This document shows, in pieces, positions 50,601-63,440 of a stretch of DNA of 64,000 nt. Both the position numbers and the translations under genes were made by a program. Origin of the DNA: Lophium mytilinum (taxonomy: Eukaryota > Ascomycota > Dothideomycetes > Mytilinidiales > Mytilinidiaceae); the NCBI GenBank assembly GCA_010093605.1, contig MU004193.1, forward strand, positions 689,520 to 753,519, in the 5' to 3' direction. How positions within the stretch are numbered: position 1 is the stretch's first letter; each line of letters starts with the position of its first letter. The notes below the pieces were generated by a model. It did no database searches, had not been told where the DNA came from, and saw nothing but the letters and a program-made list of their open reading frames with translations.

Positions 50601-53600
50601 AAATAAAAGCAGCCTAAATATAGGGTGCCTTAAGAATATCTAGGCGCTTTAGATAAAGGATAAGCTTAAAATCTAGCGTTTTAGAATTACCCTAGGTAAG
50701 AGATTAGATATAGAGGTTATAGTCTTTAGATAGAATAAAGAGAGCGTTCTCTAGTATTAGGTCTCTTAGTCTAATAAAGTATAGATAGAATAACTTATCT
50801 AGGACTTTTAGTATTGCAATATTAATGTCTATATTAGTGCCGTTAATAATAAGAATATTTACTTACTTAAGACCTACGCCTTTAAAGAAGCTAGCAAGCT
50901 TAGAGAATCTTAATAACCTAAGTTACTACTAGAGAACGGGAGCGGAGTATACTATAGTATATAGTATATTATTTCTTTAGTACTTCTACCTTCTATTTAA
51001 TAAAATAATTTTATTTATTTACTATATTCTAGATAGATATTACGCGTCTCTTAGACTCTAAGAAGATTAAAATATTCTTAAGCTCTTTCTAGATCTTTTC
51101 TACCTAAAGAAACTATAAGAAATAGTTGCAAGTTAACTATTAGGCTAAAACTAATTAGTAACATTATTAACGCTAATATACCTCCTTAACCTTTATCCTT
51201 AAGCTTAGTGTCTTTTACCCCGTACCTCTATTTATATATTAGTCTCTATTCTAATTAATCTTTAGGCAAGTTATTAACTAGTTATAAACTAATTAGGCTT
51301 ATATAGAAGTAAGTTCGCCCTTATTATATAGAAGTATACCGGCCTAAAAGATATTCTACTCTATAAAGATAGATATCTTCTTCCTATTAAGTACTATATA
51401 GAAGTTATAATTATAAAGAGATAGCACTTTATTCTAAATATCTATTATACCCTCTAGAATTACCTATATATACCTTATAGTATTCTAATTTATTATTACT
51501 ATCTAAAGGTCTAGAATAATAAGCATAGTAAGATTATAGTTATCTTAGTTACTAAAAAGAGTAATAAACTCTTCTACTTTATTAAGAGAGGTATTATTAT
51601 TATTATAATAAAGTTGCACCTAGAAACGTTTATAGAGCATCTATAGTTGCGCACCTTAGTTAGGGCATTTTAGATTTCTAAGTTTATTAAGTTTATAGAG
51701 GCGATCTACACTTATAGTAGCGCTTATTTCTAATTAGAGGAAATATTAAGTAGATGCAGTAGTAGTATTAGAAAGCTAGAGTAGTAATATAGATTAAGTA
51801 TATATAGAAGCTAGTACTCTTATAAGAGAAAAATATAAGATATTAGTGCATGCTATTTATATAACTTTCTATAATAAGACGCAGGGGCTAGGTCTTATAA
51901 GCCTATATATATAGTAAATTAAGATAAGCTATAAATTTTAACCTAGATAGCTTTCTACTCCCGCTAATAAGGAGATTTAACCTTAGCTATACTAAAATAG
52001 GCCCTAAAAAGAAACATTAAAGCTTCTAAATATTACACTAGTTTCTTAGAAATATGCCGGCATCTTATAGCTTCTAGAAGTTATTATATAATAAGTTTAT
52101 CTCCTAGAAGGTTAAGGATAGAAATAGTAGCTATAATTGCACTATACTAAATAATAAAGTTACAGCCCTAGCATTAAATAATATTATAGTAAAGCGAGGC
52201 TAGAGCTTCTTCTTTTATATTTGCACATTATTATATTAGATAAAAATATAGAAACAGCTATAAGATATAGCACCCGAGGCCGTATCTACTAGTAAAGTAT
52301 AGGGATTCTCTATTAGGGCAGTATTAATACTATTAATATGTAAGATTCCTAATTCTATATAAGCTACTAGTCCTTTAGTAGGAAGTATAAAGAATAGATA
52401 AGCTAATAACCTATAGTAAGTAGAAATAGATTATCTAACCTTCTTTATATATAATATATATAGACTAGCGCTAAGTAAGCTATATATTTTATAAAGTCCC
52501 CTTAATCTTAATATATATAATATAATAGTCTATAGGCCCTCTTCTTAGGAAAAATTTCTCTATATAGTATATAATATATATATAGTAAGATATAGCTAGT
52601 CTTTAGATCTAAACTTAAGCTAATTATTATCTTAGTAATACCTTAGTACCTATATTACATAGAGACGACAGTACTAGGGGATATTATTAGCAACTATTTA
52701 GAAATAAAGAAAAAAAACCTTAGGTAGCTTAATACTACTAAAAGCTTATTTAAAGATGTAGAACATCTAGATAGGCTTATATAATATTTATAAAAAGATA
52801 TTAATGCTCTCTATAATACTATTATAAATACTTATTCTTAGATACCTGCAAGTTACTCTATAGAGGAATTTTGCCTACGCCTACCTTATTCCTTAAATTC
52901 TAAGCGGGGTCTTAGACTTAGTGCGCTGCTAAATATAGATAGTAGGTTTAAGTTTACTAATACTAATATAAAACGTAGGATACAATTACTAAACTATAGA
53001 CGCGGAAGTTAAATTAGTTATACTAAGGCCTAGATTCTAAGTATAGATGGCGAGGATAATAAGGATAATAAGAATAATAAGGATAATAATAGAGTTATAA
53101 GGTATACGCGCTATATATCTACTATATTTAGCTATACTAATAAAATCTAGTCTCTCCGGGCTAGTAGAGGTTGCGAAAGCGTTAATAAGGGTATTTCTAA
53201 TAACCACGAATTAAGAAAGGTAAAGATAGATAACTTACTAATCTTAACTTATATAGGAGCTAATATTTTTAAGGTTTAACTAAGTTCTACTATAACTTAG
53301 AGCTAGGTAGTTAGATATAGTTAATAATAATAGCCGTTCTACTATAAACGTCCGGCGCAATTATAAGCTAAATCTACTTAGAATTAAATCTATCTCCCGT
53401 ATATATAAGATGTTACTTAAGTATTTCTAACATGCTAATATTACTGCACCCTTATAATAAAAAACTATCTAGGTAGTTTTTTAAATATTTACTTACCTTT
53501 AATTAATATAGACACTTAGTAATAACTACCTATTTATAAGTAGTACTTATTAATATAACTAAGTAGTTAGAATCTAGAGCTTCTTTATAGCGTAAACTTA

Positions 53601-53690
53601 ATACCTGCCGGCGATTTAAAGCTATTAAGTATTACCGCTGCAGAGTATTACTAGTCGCGTTGCCTAGGGTAATAGTTAGCTTTCTACTTA
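47641..53690. other. RIP-degraded sequence without a recognisable gene
   Basis: No delimited element is visible. Between about 49,020 and 49,290 a plus-strand frame gives RYIKKVLDKEVLYL with few stops, but no family is identifiable. A GATAATAAG-type simple stretch lies near 53,050-53,100. Confidence 0.5.
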
Positions 53691-54250
53691 TTCTTATCCT
53701 TATTCTTATCCTTATCCTCATCCTTATTCTTATCCTTATCCTCGCTGTTAACCTTCTTATTTTTAATAGCTGTAGCCTTAGTATTATTCTTATTCTTAAT
53801 AGCAGTAGTAATATTAATTCTCTAGAAGCGTAAGGTTACTGGCTAATATATTAGCCGCTACTTAGTAAGTCTAAACTAGATAGTAGACTTACTAGCAGCC
53901 TTAGTAGCCTTATCTACCTTAGTCTTATAACTACGTTTCTTTAAGCTACTGTTCTTAGTAGACTTACTAGTAACCTTACGGCCTTATCTATCTTAGTCTT
54001 GCAACCGCGCTTCTTCTAGTTTTATAACCGCGTTTCTTTAAGCTACTATTTTTAGTAGACTTACTAGTAGCCTTATAGCCTTTTCTACCTTAGTCTTATA
54101 ACTACGCTTCTTTTAGTTTTATAACCGCGCTTCTTCTAGTCTTATAACTACGCTTCTTCTAGTCTTATAACTGCGCTTCTTTTAGTTTTACAACTGTACT
54201 TCTTTAAGCTACCCTTCTTACCTTTAGCCTTACTAGTAGGAGGCTTGCGC
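53690..54250 (-). pseudogene. Remnant of a lysine-rich repeat protein
   Basis: On the minus strand, 54,000-54,200 contains 24-bp units of AAGAAGCGYGGTTATAARACT that read KKRGYKTK or its out-of-phase equivalents. At least six units occur in two blocks separated by a KVDKATK-type spacer. The lower-coordinate end (53,695-53,755) reads as a charged run of KDKNKDED. Such basic repeats are typical of nuclear or DNA-binding low-complexity proteins. Function is unknown, and reading frames shift between units. Confidence 0.45.
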
Positions 54251-56880
54251 TTACATAGAGTAGTAGTATTCTTAGCCTTAGAAGTCTTAACCTTAGAAGT
54301 AGTAATATTATTATTAGAGGTAAGAAGTTTATTATAAGCTATAGTAAACTAGTACCCTCTTTATTACTAGCCTTATTAGTAGCAGCCGCCGCTACCTTAC
54401 TATAAGGCTTATAAGTAGTAGAAGTCTTAAAAGTCTTTAGAGTCTTTAGTAGAATAGTAGTATCTTTAGTAAATAGCTTAATCTTAAGCTTAGCCTAGGC
54501 GTTAGAGGTAGACTTTAGTTTACCTATACTAGTAAAGCTAGTAAGCTTCTTATAGTTAATCTATAGTAGATAGTAAGATCTATATGCATTAAATAATAGA
54601 AGAACCTTAACTAAATATAATATTCTTAAGTTCTTAGTATTTACGCCTTAGTTAAGATAGTTTTACTATAGATTTTACCTTATCTAACTATTACTACTAA
54701 ATTATACGTACTTTATAGTTATAGCTAGAGATTAGCTACTACGCGCAGGGGCGAGTATAAAGGAGAGGCGGTTGCAAAGCGCGTATTAGATAATCTAAGG
54801 TTAAAGATAGCAGGGAAGCTATAGATATATAATTAAGGAATATAGTATAGTTTTATAGTAGTAACTTAGGAATTTAGAAACTTATAGACTAAACCCTACT
54901 ACTAAAAAAAGAAGACGCTAAAGGTAGAGCTAGGGCTAGAAGGGAATAAGGAAATACAGGTATTACAGAGCTAAGCTTAGTACTTAGCCCTCTCTAAACT
55001 TCTACTAGAATGTCCTAATATCTAAGTATATACCTTGCACTGCCCCTTTAAAAGCTGCTGCGTAGTAAGTATTTAATACTTTAAAGCTAATAGGGCCTAA
55101 GTACTATATCTACTCTTAATTTAATAACGCTAGAGCTTTATATAGTGTTACCGCCTAGAATATAGAGACTTAGAATTTAATATAAGGTACTTGCGCCCTA
55201 AAATACCTAACTTACTAGCTATACCTATAATGGCCGAAACGGGTTTATATATTATTAGAAATAAAAGCTAGAACTTTATAGATAAATAGGTAAAGAATAA
55301 AACTTGCATTTAATACTATAAACTAACCCGATTAAAGTATAGAAGGGCGACTATTTTATAATATTACTCTAAGCTTATCTACTATATATCCTCTATCTTT
55401 ATATAGCTAGTATAAGATATATTCTATTATTTTTCTTGCGAATAAATCTATATAAAGGGAAGAATAATCTTAGATAGGTATTAGGATCTAGATTACCTCT
55501 TTAAGGGCTTTATAATAATTTACTTCTTAGTAAGATAGCTATATTTCTAGCTATAGTAAAAGCATTATTATTTCTATATAAAAAGTAACCCAAATAATAA
55601 TATTAACCTTTTTAGGGTAAGAAATTAAAGATACTAATATATTATATTATCGCGGTTCTATTATAAACGGATTAGAAGAGAATTATTATTATTACATCTT
55701 AACTATTCCTCCGCTCTTATTATTAGACACGTTCGGATAGTAAGCTAAGAATAGCACTTAACCCGGAAGGAATAATACTTATTACTAAAGAGGTTAATAG
55801 CTTTATTAATCTAGTTAAGGTTCTTAAGAGTATTAATAAAGATAAGGTATAGAATATATTTACTACTCTAGTATTTACTAATATTTATAGCTTAAGTAAA
55901 TATAATAACTTTCTTCTAATATAATATTAGTGGCGCTTAGGTAGATATTACGCGTGCTTAGTAACGCATTTCTATCTAATAGCGAGAAAACTCTACCTAA
56001 GAGTAATAGAGGGGGTAGACTAAGAAAAAAAGCTAAGCTACGTTATAGCTAAGAACCCTCTACTAAAGATAAAGAGCCCTACTTAGATACTAATAGTGGC
56101 GACGGTAAAAAGAATATATAGCGCCTAATTACTAGTCTAGAAAAGCTACTATATTCTACGGTACTCTAATAATTCCTTAGCAGCCGAGGTAATAGATATA
56201 TTAATAGCGCTAAGTTCTACTTATAGGCCTTACTAGAAATAATAGTACTTCTACTAAAAAATGCTAGGTTAAGCACTATTAATAATATTATCCTTCCGGC
56301 CTATAAATTTACATAGTATATTACTAAACGCAGCTAAAGTATATATATCTAATAGTGTTTTACTATACTATTAGTTTATAATATTATTTAATAGACCTTT
56401 CTATTTATTAGAGGCCGTCTTAGTAACTATATTAAATTCTATATTGCGGTAAAGTTTAGTAATAAGGTAATCTAGGCGGTTAGAGATTCTTAATAGTAAA
56501 TTAGTACTAATATTTAGAAATACTTCTATCTAGGTAGAAGACTTACTAATTTTATAACTAAATTTAGTAAGAAATGTCTCTTTATTCTTATAGAGCAACT
56601 CTTAAAGTATTAGTAAGACGCTAAATCTTAAGGAAACTCTTCTAATATCTCTTAGGCTTTAATATTAGTTTATATTTATAGGGGCCCTATAAGATAAAGC
56701 TATATAGTATTTATATTAGTTATAGCTTAGAGAGTAAGCTAATAAGTGCGGGGCGTTTAAGCTTAGATAGTAAGTGCGCTAAGTCTTTATATACCTATTA
56801 TCTAGGGAGGATTAGAGTTCTATAATTAACTGCACTAAATTCTATTCCCGCTAATAATTTAATAAGCTACCTAACTAACA
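54251..56880. other. RIP-degraded sequence without a recognisable gene
   Basis: The first ~350 bases may continue the lysine-rich remnant on the minus strand. Beyond that I see no delimited repeat or gene. Confidence 0.45.
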
Positions 56881-56955
56881 CGGCTTAAGCTTCTATTACG
56901 CTTAAGTATTAGGGGTAAGGATTAATTTAAGGCTTAAGTATTAGTGCATATAGCA
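56880..56955. repeat. Second site of the GCTTAAGTATTAG repeat
   Basis: Two to three units of CGCTTAAGTATTAGGGGTAA and GGCTTAAGTATTAG, spaced about 30 bases, match the array at 18,361-18,475 in sequence and orientation. Confidence 0.6.
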
Positions 56956-59738
56956 GGCGTAGAAATAAATATCTTACTTTAATATCTCTAACTTCTTCTA
57001 GTTTCTTAATTATATATCTTAATACTTATAACTATAAGTGTTTTATATATGCGCTAATTTAATTAGGCGTAGAGATATAAGAGGAGAGCGCATAGTAGAG
57101 GGCTTATAGATAGAATTAATAATATTTATATATTAAGAGATAAATTCTTATAGAATTATAATGCGTGCTAGAGGTATATAGGGCCTAAAGTAAGTATATA
57201 ACTTATAAGGGCCTTTATAGTGCTTTTACTTAATAATATCCTAGTAGCTCTATCTATTATTCTTATTCTCTTTAATAACCTTCTTAATTATAATTATCTT
57301 ACGTGCCTTTAGAGGCTTTACTATACCGCTATTAGCCTTTAACTTTACGGGAGACTTAAGCTTAGTTATTAGCGCCCTATCTACCTCTCCCCCCTAAGAA
57401 GCTATATTTAGTAACGCTAGGCCTTATATATAAATAAAATAACTAAGATCTATATATAGATATTTAAATAGAGAAAGGCCCGGCGGCGTTTTTAATACTA
57501 TAGAAGAGGAAATTAAGAGAGGTAAATAATTTACTTATACTATAAGAGAGGGAAATCCGTAAATATAATTAGCAGAGAAGTTTATTAACGTAGCGGGTAC
57601 CTACCTATAGGTACTAAACCTAAGTCTTACTTCTATAGCCGTTTTACCCTACTATAGAAGTTTATAATCTATACCCGCCTTATATAAGATAGCGTTAGCC
57701 TTAAATTGCCCCCTCCGGGCCTGCTACCTATTAGGTCCTCTTTATTAGTATTAGAACTAGTACCTAACTAACTATAGGCGTCTAGAGGCTAGGATTTATA
57801 TATAAGCTAGCCTAGATGTAATTAGCCTAGAAATAGATAGATATTATAAGATTTACCTAGGTATATAGTTAAGATTTATTCTTACTATTAGTTTATTATC
57901 TATTATAAACTAATAAGAGCTTATAGTTATCTAGAGGGCTAGAATTTACCTAGAATCCGGCCTAGAGTTAAGTAGCCTAGAAATTATTAGATATTGCGCT
58001 ATTTACGCCTATATATAGTTAAGATTTTTACTATTAAGTTTATTACTTATTATAAAAATTAATAGGAGTTTATAGGCCGCGTTCTATACCTACTATTCGC
58101 CCTTATTAGTACTGCTAATAACTATATATTTTAAAAGTTCTAGACTAATTCTAGTTATATAATATAGGAGTTACTTTATAAGAAGAAGAATATATATATA
58201 TATTAACTATACGTGTTTTTAAATAAGCTCTATTACTTAGCCCTTCTACCTTAGTATATTCTTTACCCCGCTAGTACTTTACTATAGCTTTATTAGCTGC
58301 TTAGCTAAATATTATAATATATAGCTTAATTCTAACTCTAATACCTCTACTATCTCTAATAGCTACCTTAGTAGCTGCTTGCACGCCTATAGTAGAGCCT
58401 AAGCCGGCGCTTCTATTTAAGCATGCGCCTATAGCGGCCTTACCTACTATATCTATATCTACTAACGCGTCTACTATTCTATATATTCTTATTTCTAAGG
58501 TAGAGAGAATAGCTTTCTATACTACTAATTAGTAACGCATTCTATAGAACTAGTTAGCTATAGAAAAGACTAAGTTAGTATATACCCTAGAGATGCTAGT
58601 TAGAAATAGGTAGTAGTTATTTCTTAGATATAGTATACTACTAAGAAACGCCTTATATATTAGGCGTATTATAGAGATAGAGTTAGGCAAGTAGAAGTAT
58701 AGAAAGGACTAGTGTTTAGCCTATTAAAAGAATAATAATAAGTATTAGGTATACTTAAAGTAGGGCCGCAAGCAGGTATAATATCTAGGTAATACTTATA
58801 CTTATTATAGAGTAAGATTCTATACTAGTAGCTATAGCCTATCTACGCGGAAGAAGTAGAAATATAAATCTTAGGTACCTACTTAGTTTTTAAGCGCAAG
58901 AGGTTAGGTATATAGAATAGACGTTTAAGAAATTAAACTATTTTTAAGCCTTAATTAGCCTATACTCTAGTATAAGAACTTAACCTAGTTAAGAGCTATA
59001 TTAGTAATTAGCCTACTAATAAAAAGCTTTATCTACTATATTTTACTCGCCCTTTACTAGAAAGAGAGCCATGCCTATTAGCGGATAGTCCTTGCAATAT
59101 TATACTAATTTCTAGAGCGCGTAATGCGTAGGTAGAGGCCCCTAAAGAGTATTAATAATATAGGCCTTTCTATTAGGTAGGTAATATATTTATAGAAGGG
59201 CTATATATAGTATTACTATAGTATTATATAGTTCTTTTATTATGCGCAATATATATATACAGCCTGCGTCCTAAAATAGAAGTATAAGATAGAGGTAATG
59301 CGACTATTTTTATACCTTATAGTTATTATTCTTACGTCCGTATAAGTAGTATATAAACCCGTGCTTCCCGTATATCTAGCGGAAAGACTTAAAATTACTC
59401 TTACCTATCCGCTATGCCGCTAGATTTTACGCCTATACCTTATCTATCTCCTTAAGCTTTATAGCTAGGTAAGTTACTAGCTACTTTAAGGCCTAGAAAC
59501 TAATATTCTCTAGCTTTCTATCTTCTAGGGGTTACTTATCTAAGTTCTTAGTCTCTTATAGTTTAGAGCTTCTTAACTATAGTAAGGGCAGCGCGCCTTA
59601 TATCTTATATTCTTAGCGCGGCGTTTTTCTCCCGCAAGCTAGTAATCTATCTTGCGCTACTTTTAGATCTAGGTAATAATATTATTATATCTCTACTTTA
59701 AGTTATCTCCGCTAAGCTACTATAAAACGGCCTTCTAG
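56956..59738. other. RIP-degraded sequence without a recognisable gene
   Basis: No intact frame, delimited repeat or RNA gene is visible. The usual CpA-depleted pattern continues. Confidence 0.45.
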
Positions 59739-60059
59739 TAGCTAAAGAGAAAGAAGGCGCGCGTAAGTAAATAGGTAGATTAGTAATAGGCAATAGAAAA
59801 TAACTTAGTATAGAATATAGAGTAGAATGTATAAGAGTAATAATAAATCTAACTATACGCTTCTTATTAATACTACTACCTCTATAATATATTATAGTCT
59901 AATTTTTAACCTAGAAGGTATATCTATATAATATATAAATATATAGAATTTTTCTTAGCTATATTTAAGCGCGTTTAAACGCTTTATAGTTGTAATATAA
60001 GACGCAACGTATTTATAATACTATAACGCGTGTTTTTTCCTATTATAAAATCTCTTATT
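59739..60059 (-). repeat. Dispersed repeat, copy 2 (blocks A-B contiguous, inverted)
   Basis: Read on the minus strand, block A (60,059-59,834) runs straight into block B (59,831-59,739). Both match the plus-strand blocks at 18,802-19,009 and 18,524-18,611. Just outside lie TTCTAGTAGC (59,733-59,742) and its complement GCTACTAGAA (60,065-60,074). These could be short terminal inverted repeats of a ~340-bp element, though no target duplication is evident. Confidence 0.65.
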
Positions 60060-60074
60060 CTAAGGCTACTAGAA

Positions 60075-61300
60075 AATCTAAACGTCTATCTTATTTAACT
60101 CTAGAACGCGCGGCGCTATATATAATAGAACTATAAGGTTTTTATAATATAGTTATAGTTCTCTAGTTCTACTAGGTACTACTAATACCTTTTTAGTTAA
60201 GGTAGTATAGGTATAGCTTCTTTCTACTAGCGCCTTTAGTTAAAGTAGTTCCTAGGCATTATAAATTAAACCTAAAGCGTATTTCTTAAACTTCTAGTTA
60301 GTACTTATATATATTATATAGATTATTAGAAATAGCTACCTAAAAGCGTTCTACTTTTACGCTAACTATTACTTAAGATTCTTTAGCGACTTTATAGTCT
60401 ATATTTCTATTAGTTGCTAAATTTCTATATAATCTAAAGATGCATTTACTAGATCTAAGGCGTTGTAATTATTACCCCTTAAGAATTACCTAATAGTAAA
60501 TTAACTCTTCTTAATCTATTCTAAGATAAGTTTTTAATTATTATTTACGTCTTAGCTATTAAGCTACTTAGATCTAACTAAATCTACTAAGTATATATGC
60601 CGCCGAATATTTATACTATCTAGAAGGCGGCTATTAGTGTCCCCTTAACTGCCTGCGCTGTAATCTTAACCTAAGTTAACTATAATCTAATAGATTAGAT
60701 TACTTTATAAGAATTGCGGGTTAAACCTAGTATAGCTTATTAAGCGCCTATTTACTATATAGGTTATAAGATAGTATAGTATTTCTATACTATTTATAAT
60801 ATACTATAGGCAGGTTAGTAGCTTAGGCTATAGTAAAAGTTTAGTATCCGCATTTATATTATTCGCCGCTAATAGTATTAGAATGTCTCCCTTGCTCTCG
60901 CATATAAAAGGATATACCTTATTCCGCTAAATTTCTATAGCTATAAATAAGATATAAGTAGCCGGGGATTACTTAAATATAAAATGCGCAATCTTTTGCG
61001 CTATAGAATTAGGCTTAGTAAATATTATATATAACTTTCTAGTACTACTATAGCTATAAACTATAATATAAAGGGATGTCTATAATATACTAGATATATT
61101 TATAAATAGAAGAATCCGGCTCTAGATATATAAGTTATTATTATTAATAAAGACACGGTTAAAGAAATATAACTATAATAAACTAGATAGTAGACTAATT
61201 TATAATATGTCCCTTGCGGAGTTAGTCTAGGTAATAGTTATAGGTAGGCTTTTTAATGTTTTGCATGCTCTAATCTAGACCTAAGGTCTTATTTTTTAAA
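60075..61300. other. RIP-degraded sequence without a recognisable gene
   Basis: No open frame, repeat or RNA gene could be supported. The segment may contain the distal end of the coiled-coil pseudogene that lies on the minus strand beyond it. Confidence 0.4.
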
Positions 61301-63440
61301 CGCTCTAATATAGCTTCTAGAGCATTTACTAATATATATCTATATATTCCCTATAGTATTCTAGCTAGCTCTTAATTTTCGCGTAGTAGTTATATAGTGC
61401 ACTATCTATATTTAAGGCTAACTATATTAGAACTATATCTACTTTAAGAAAGTCTTTACTAGCGGTTTTAACTAGCTAGTCCTATATTACTCTTACCCTC
61501 TTAAAAATATCTATATACTACTTAGTCTTTTTATAAAGCCTATATTAGAAGGCTCTTAGATTATTATTAAGGTTCTTAGTATACTTGCTAAGAACCTAAT
61601 AGCTCTCTTCTAACTAGACTTTTACGCTCCTAGCTTTATTCTAAGATTTTACTAACCTATCTAACTAGGTCTTTAGATCTTTAATTATAGCCTTAAGATA
61701 TAACTTTTACTAGAGTAGATTATTATAAGTAGGGATAACGGGGCTAATTAGTAGTAGGACTATCTTTATATTCTTAGCGTCTAGTAATTTCTATATTCTA
61801 ATAAACTTATAATTCTACCGGCAGGCTTCCTTATATAAGTTCTAATCTAAGAGTTAGTATATCTTTAAATAGTACTTAGCTATTATATAAGTATTATATT
61901 TATAAATTATATATTTAGTTCTATATCTTTTATATTAATAATACTATAGTTAGTAAATACCCGCAGGCCTATATAGATCTATAGCTAGCCTTCTATCTTT
62001 ATTATATACTTTCTTCTCCCTTTTAAGAGTATTCTTAGTTCTCTAAACCTTATCTTTATACTAATTTCTAAGAAAGTTACCTATATATAGCTTCTTACTA
62101 TTAGTACTATAGATATTCTAGTATTTCTTTTCTAAAACGTCTTTTTTAGTATACTCTAGGGTAGCGAGCCGGGCCCTATACTACTTAACTAGGGGTTAGA
62201 AGTTATAAAGCCGCAGTTTATCTTAAAGATTCTATTAGAGCTCTACTTTATTAGTTAGCGCATTTTTTAAGGCCGTATTAAGTTTTAAGACTACTCTAAG
62301 CTAATTAACTAGACTTAGCTTTAATAGACTCTTAATATTAGGAAAGTATTTATTAACTAATTCTTAAGTATTATAGCTACTAAGAGCATTCTTAATTATT
62401 TTAACCTCTTAGGTAATATTATTTTCTCTACCTTTTAATTTCTCTTTATTATTACTTATAATCTAAGTTTAAAGGTTATTCTAATATAGCGCGCGCCTAA
62501 TGGCTTTAAATACTTAATTAATAATAGCTATTATATCTCGCGTACTATTAAGATTATCCTTACTTATTTTAAGTTTTTATTTAGAGTTAGCTAGTCGGTT
62601 TCGCGCTTCTTTAGAAGTGTTCCTCGCTACTATAAGCTTTTTATCTAGGCCTTTAATATCGCCCTTAAGTATTATAAGCTTATTACTTTAGTTAACGTCG
62701 GCTAGTTAATTTTGCGCTTCTTTAGAAGCGTCCCTTACTACTATAAGCTTCTTATCTAGGCCTTTAATATTGCCCTTAAGTATTATAAGCTTATTACTTT
62801 AGTAGGTAGTAGCTAGTTAGTTTTATACTTTTTTAGACGCGTCCCTTATTACTATAAGCTTCTAGTTAAGGTCTACTAGGCCTTTAATATCGCCCTTAAG
62901 TATTGCGAGCTCCTTACTAATATCTATAAGGCGGCGTCGCGTTCTATTAAGATTAGCTTTAGTTATATTAAGTTCTTAGTTAATATTAGCTAGTTAGTTT
63001 TATACTTCTTTAGACGCGTTCCTTACTACTATAAGCTTCTAGCGGAGGTCTACTAGGCCTTTAAAATTATTCTTTAGTATTTTAAGCTACTTATTAATAT
63101 CTATAAGGCGGTATTGCATTCTATTAAGCTTAGCCTAAGTTATATTAAGTTCTTAGTTAACGTTAGCTAGTTAGCTTTACACTTCTTTAGACGTGTTTCT
63201 TACCGCTATAAGCTTCTTACTACTATTAGTAAGGCAGTCTTGCGTTCCGTTAAGATTAACCTTAGTTAATTTAATTACTTAGTTAGTACTACTTAACTAA
63301 TCTTGCAGCCCGTTAATAGTACGCCTAGCTATTAAAAGCTTAAGATTAACCTAAGCGCGTTAATTCTATAGGCTATTATATTCTACTATTATAATTACTA
63401 TAGTAGTCTAAACTTCTCTATATCTATATACTAATATCTA
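61300..63440 (-). pseudogene. RIP-inactivated coiled-coil repeat protein gene
   Basis: A single minus-strand frame can be followed from about 63,420 to about 61,480, broken only by TAG/TAA codons at places that suit Gln or Trp, as RIP produces. The upper part (63,250-62,550) holds in-frame repeats. Two ~180-bp units contain KLIVVRNASKEV, then NLNRTRRRLIDIS, and two 111-bp units contain KLIVVRDASKEAQN, then NKLIILKGDIKGLDK. The heptad-like Leu/Ile/Val spacing and high Lys/Glu/Asn/Asp content indicate a long coiled coil. The lower part is also charged and helical (YKKTKQYIDIF-like). Total span is about 700 codons. I recognise no specific family; SMC-like or filament-type host proteins and unknown mobile-element proteins are both possible. 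Confidence 0.55.
62550..63260 (-). repeat. In-frame coding repeats, 180-bp and 111-bp units
   Basis: Four units share AAGCTTATAGTAGTAAGG on the minus strand. Two are about 180 bp and two are 111 bp, the shorter ones lacking a central segment. Both lengths are multiples of three, which supports past coding selection. Confidence 0.75.
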
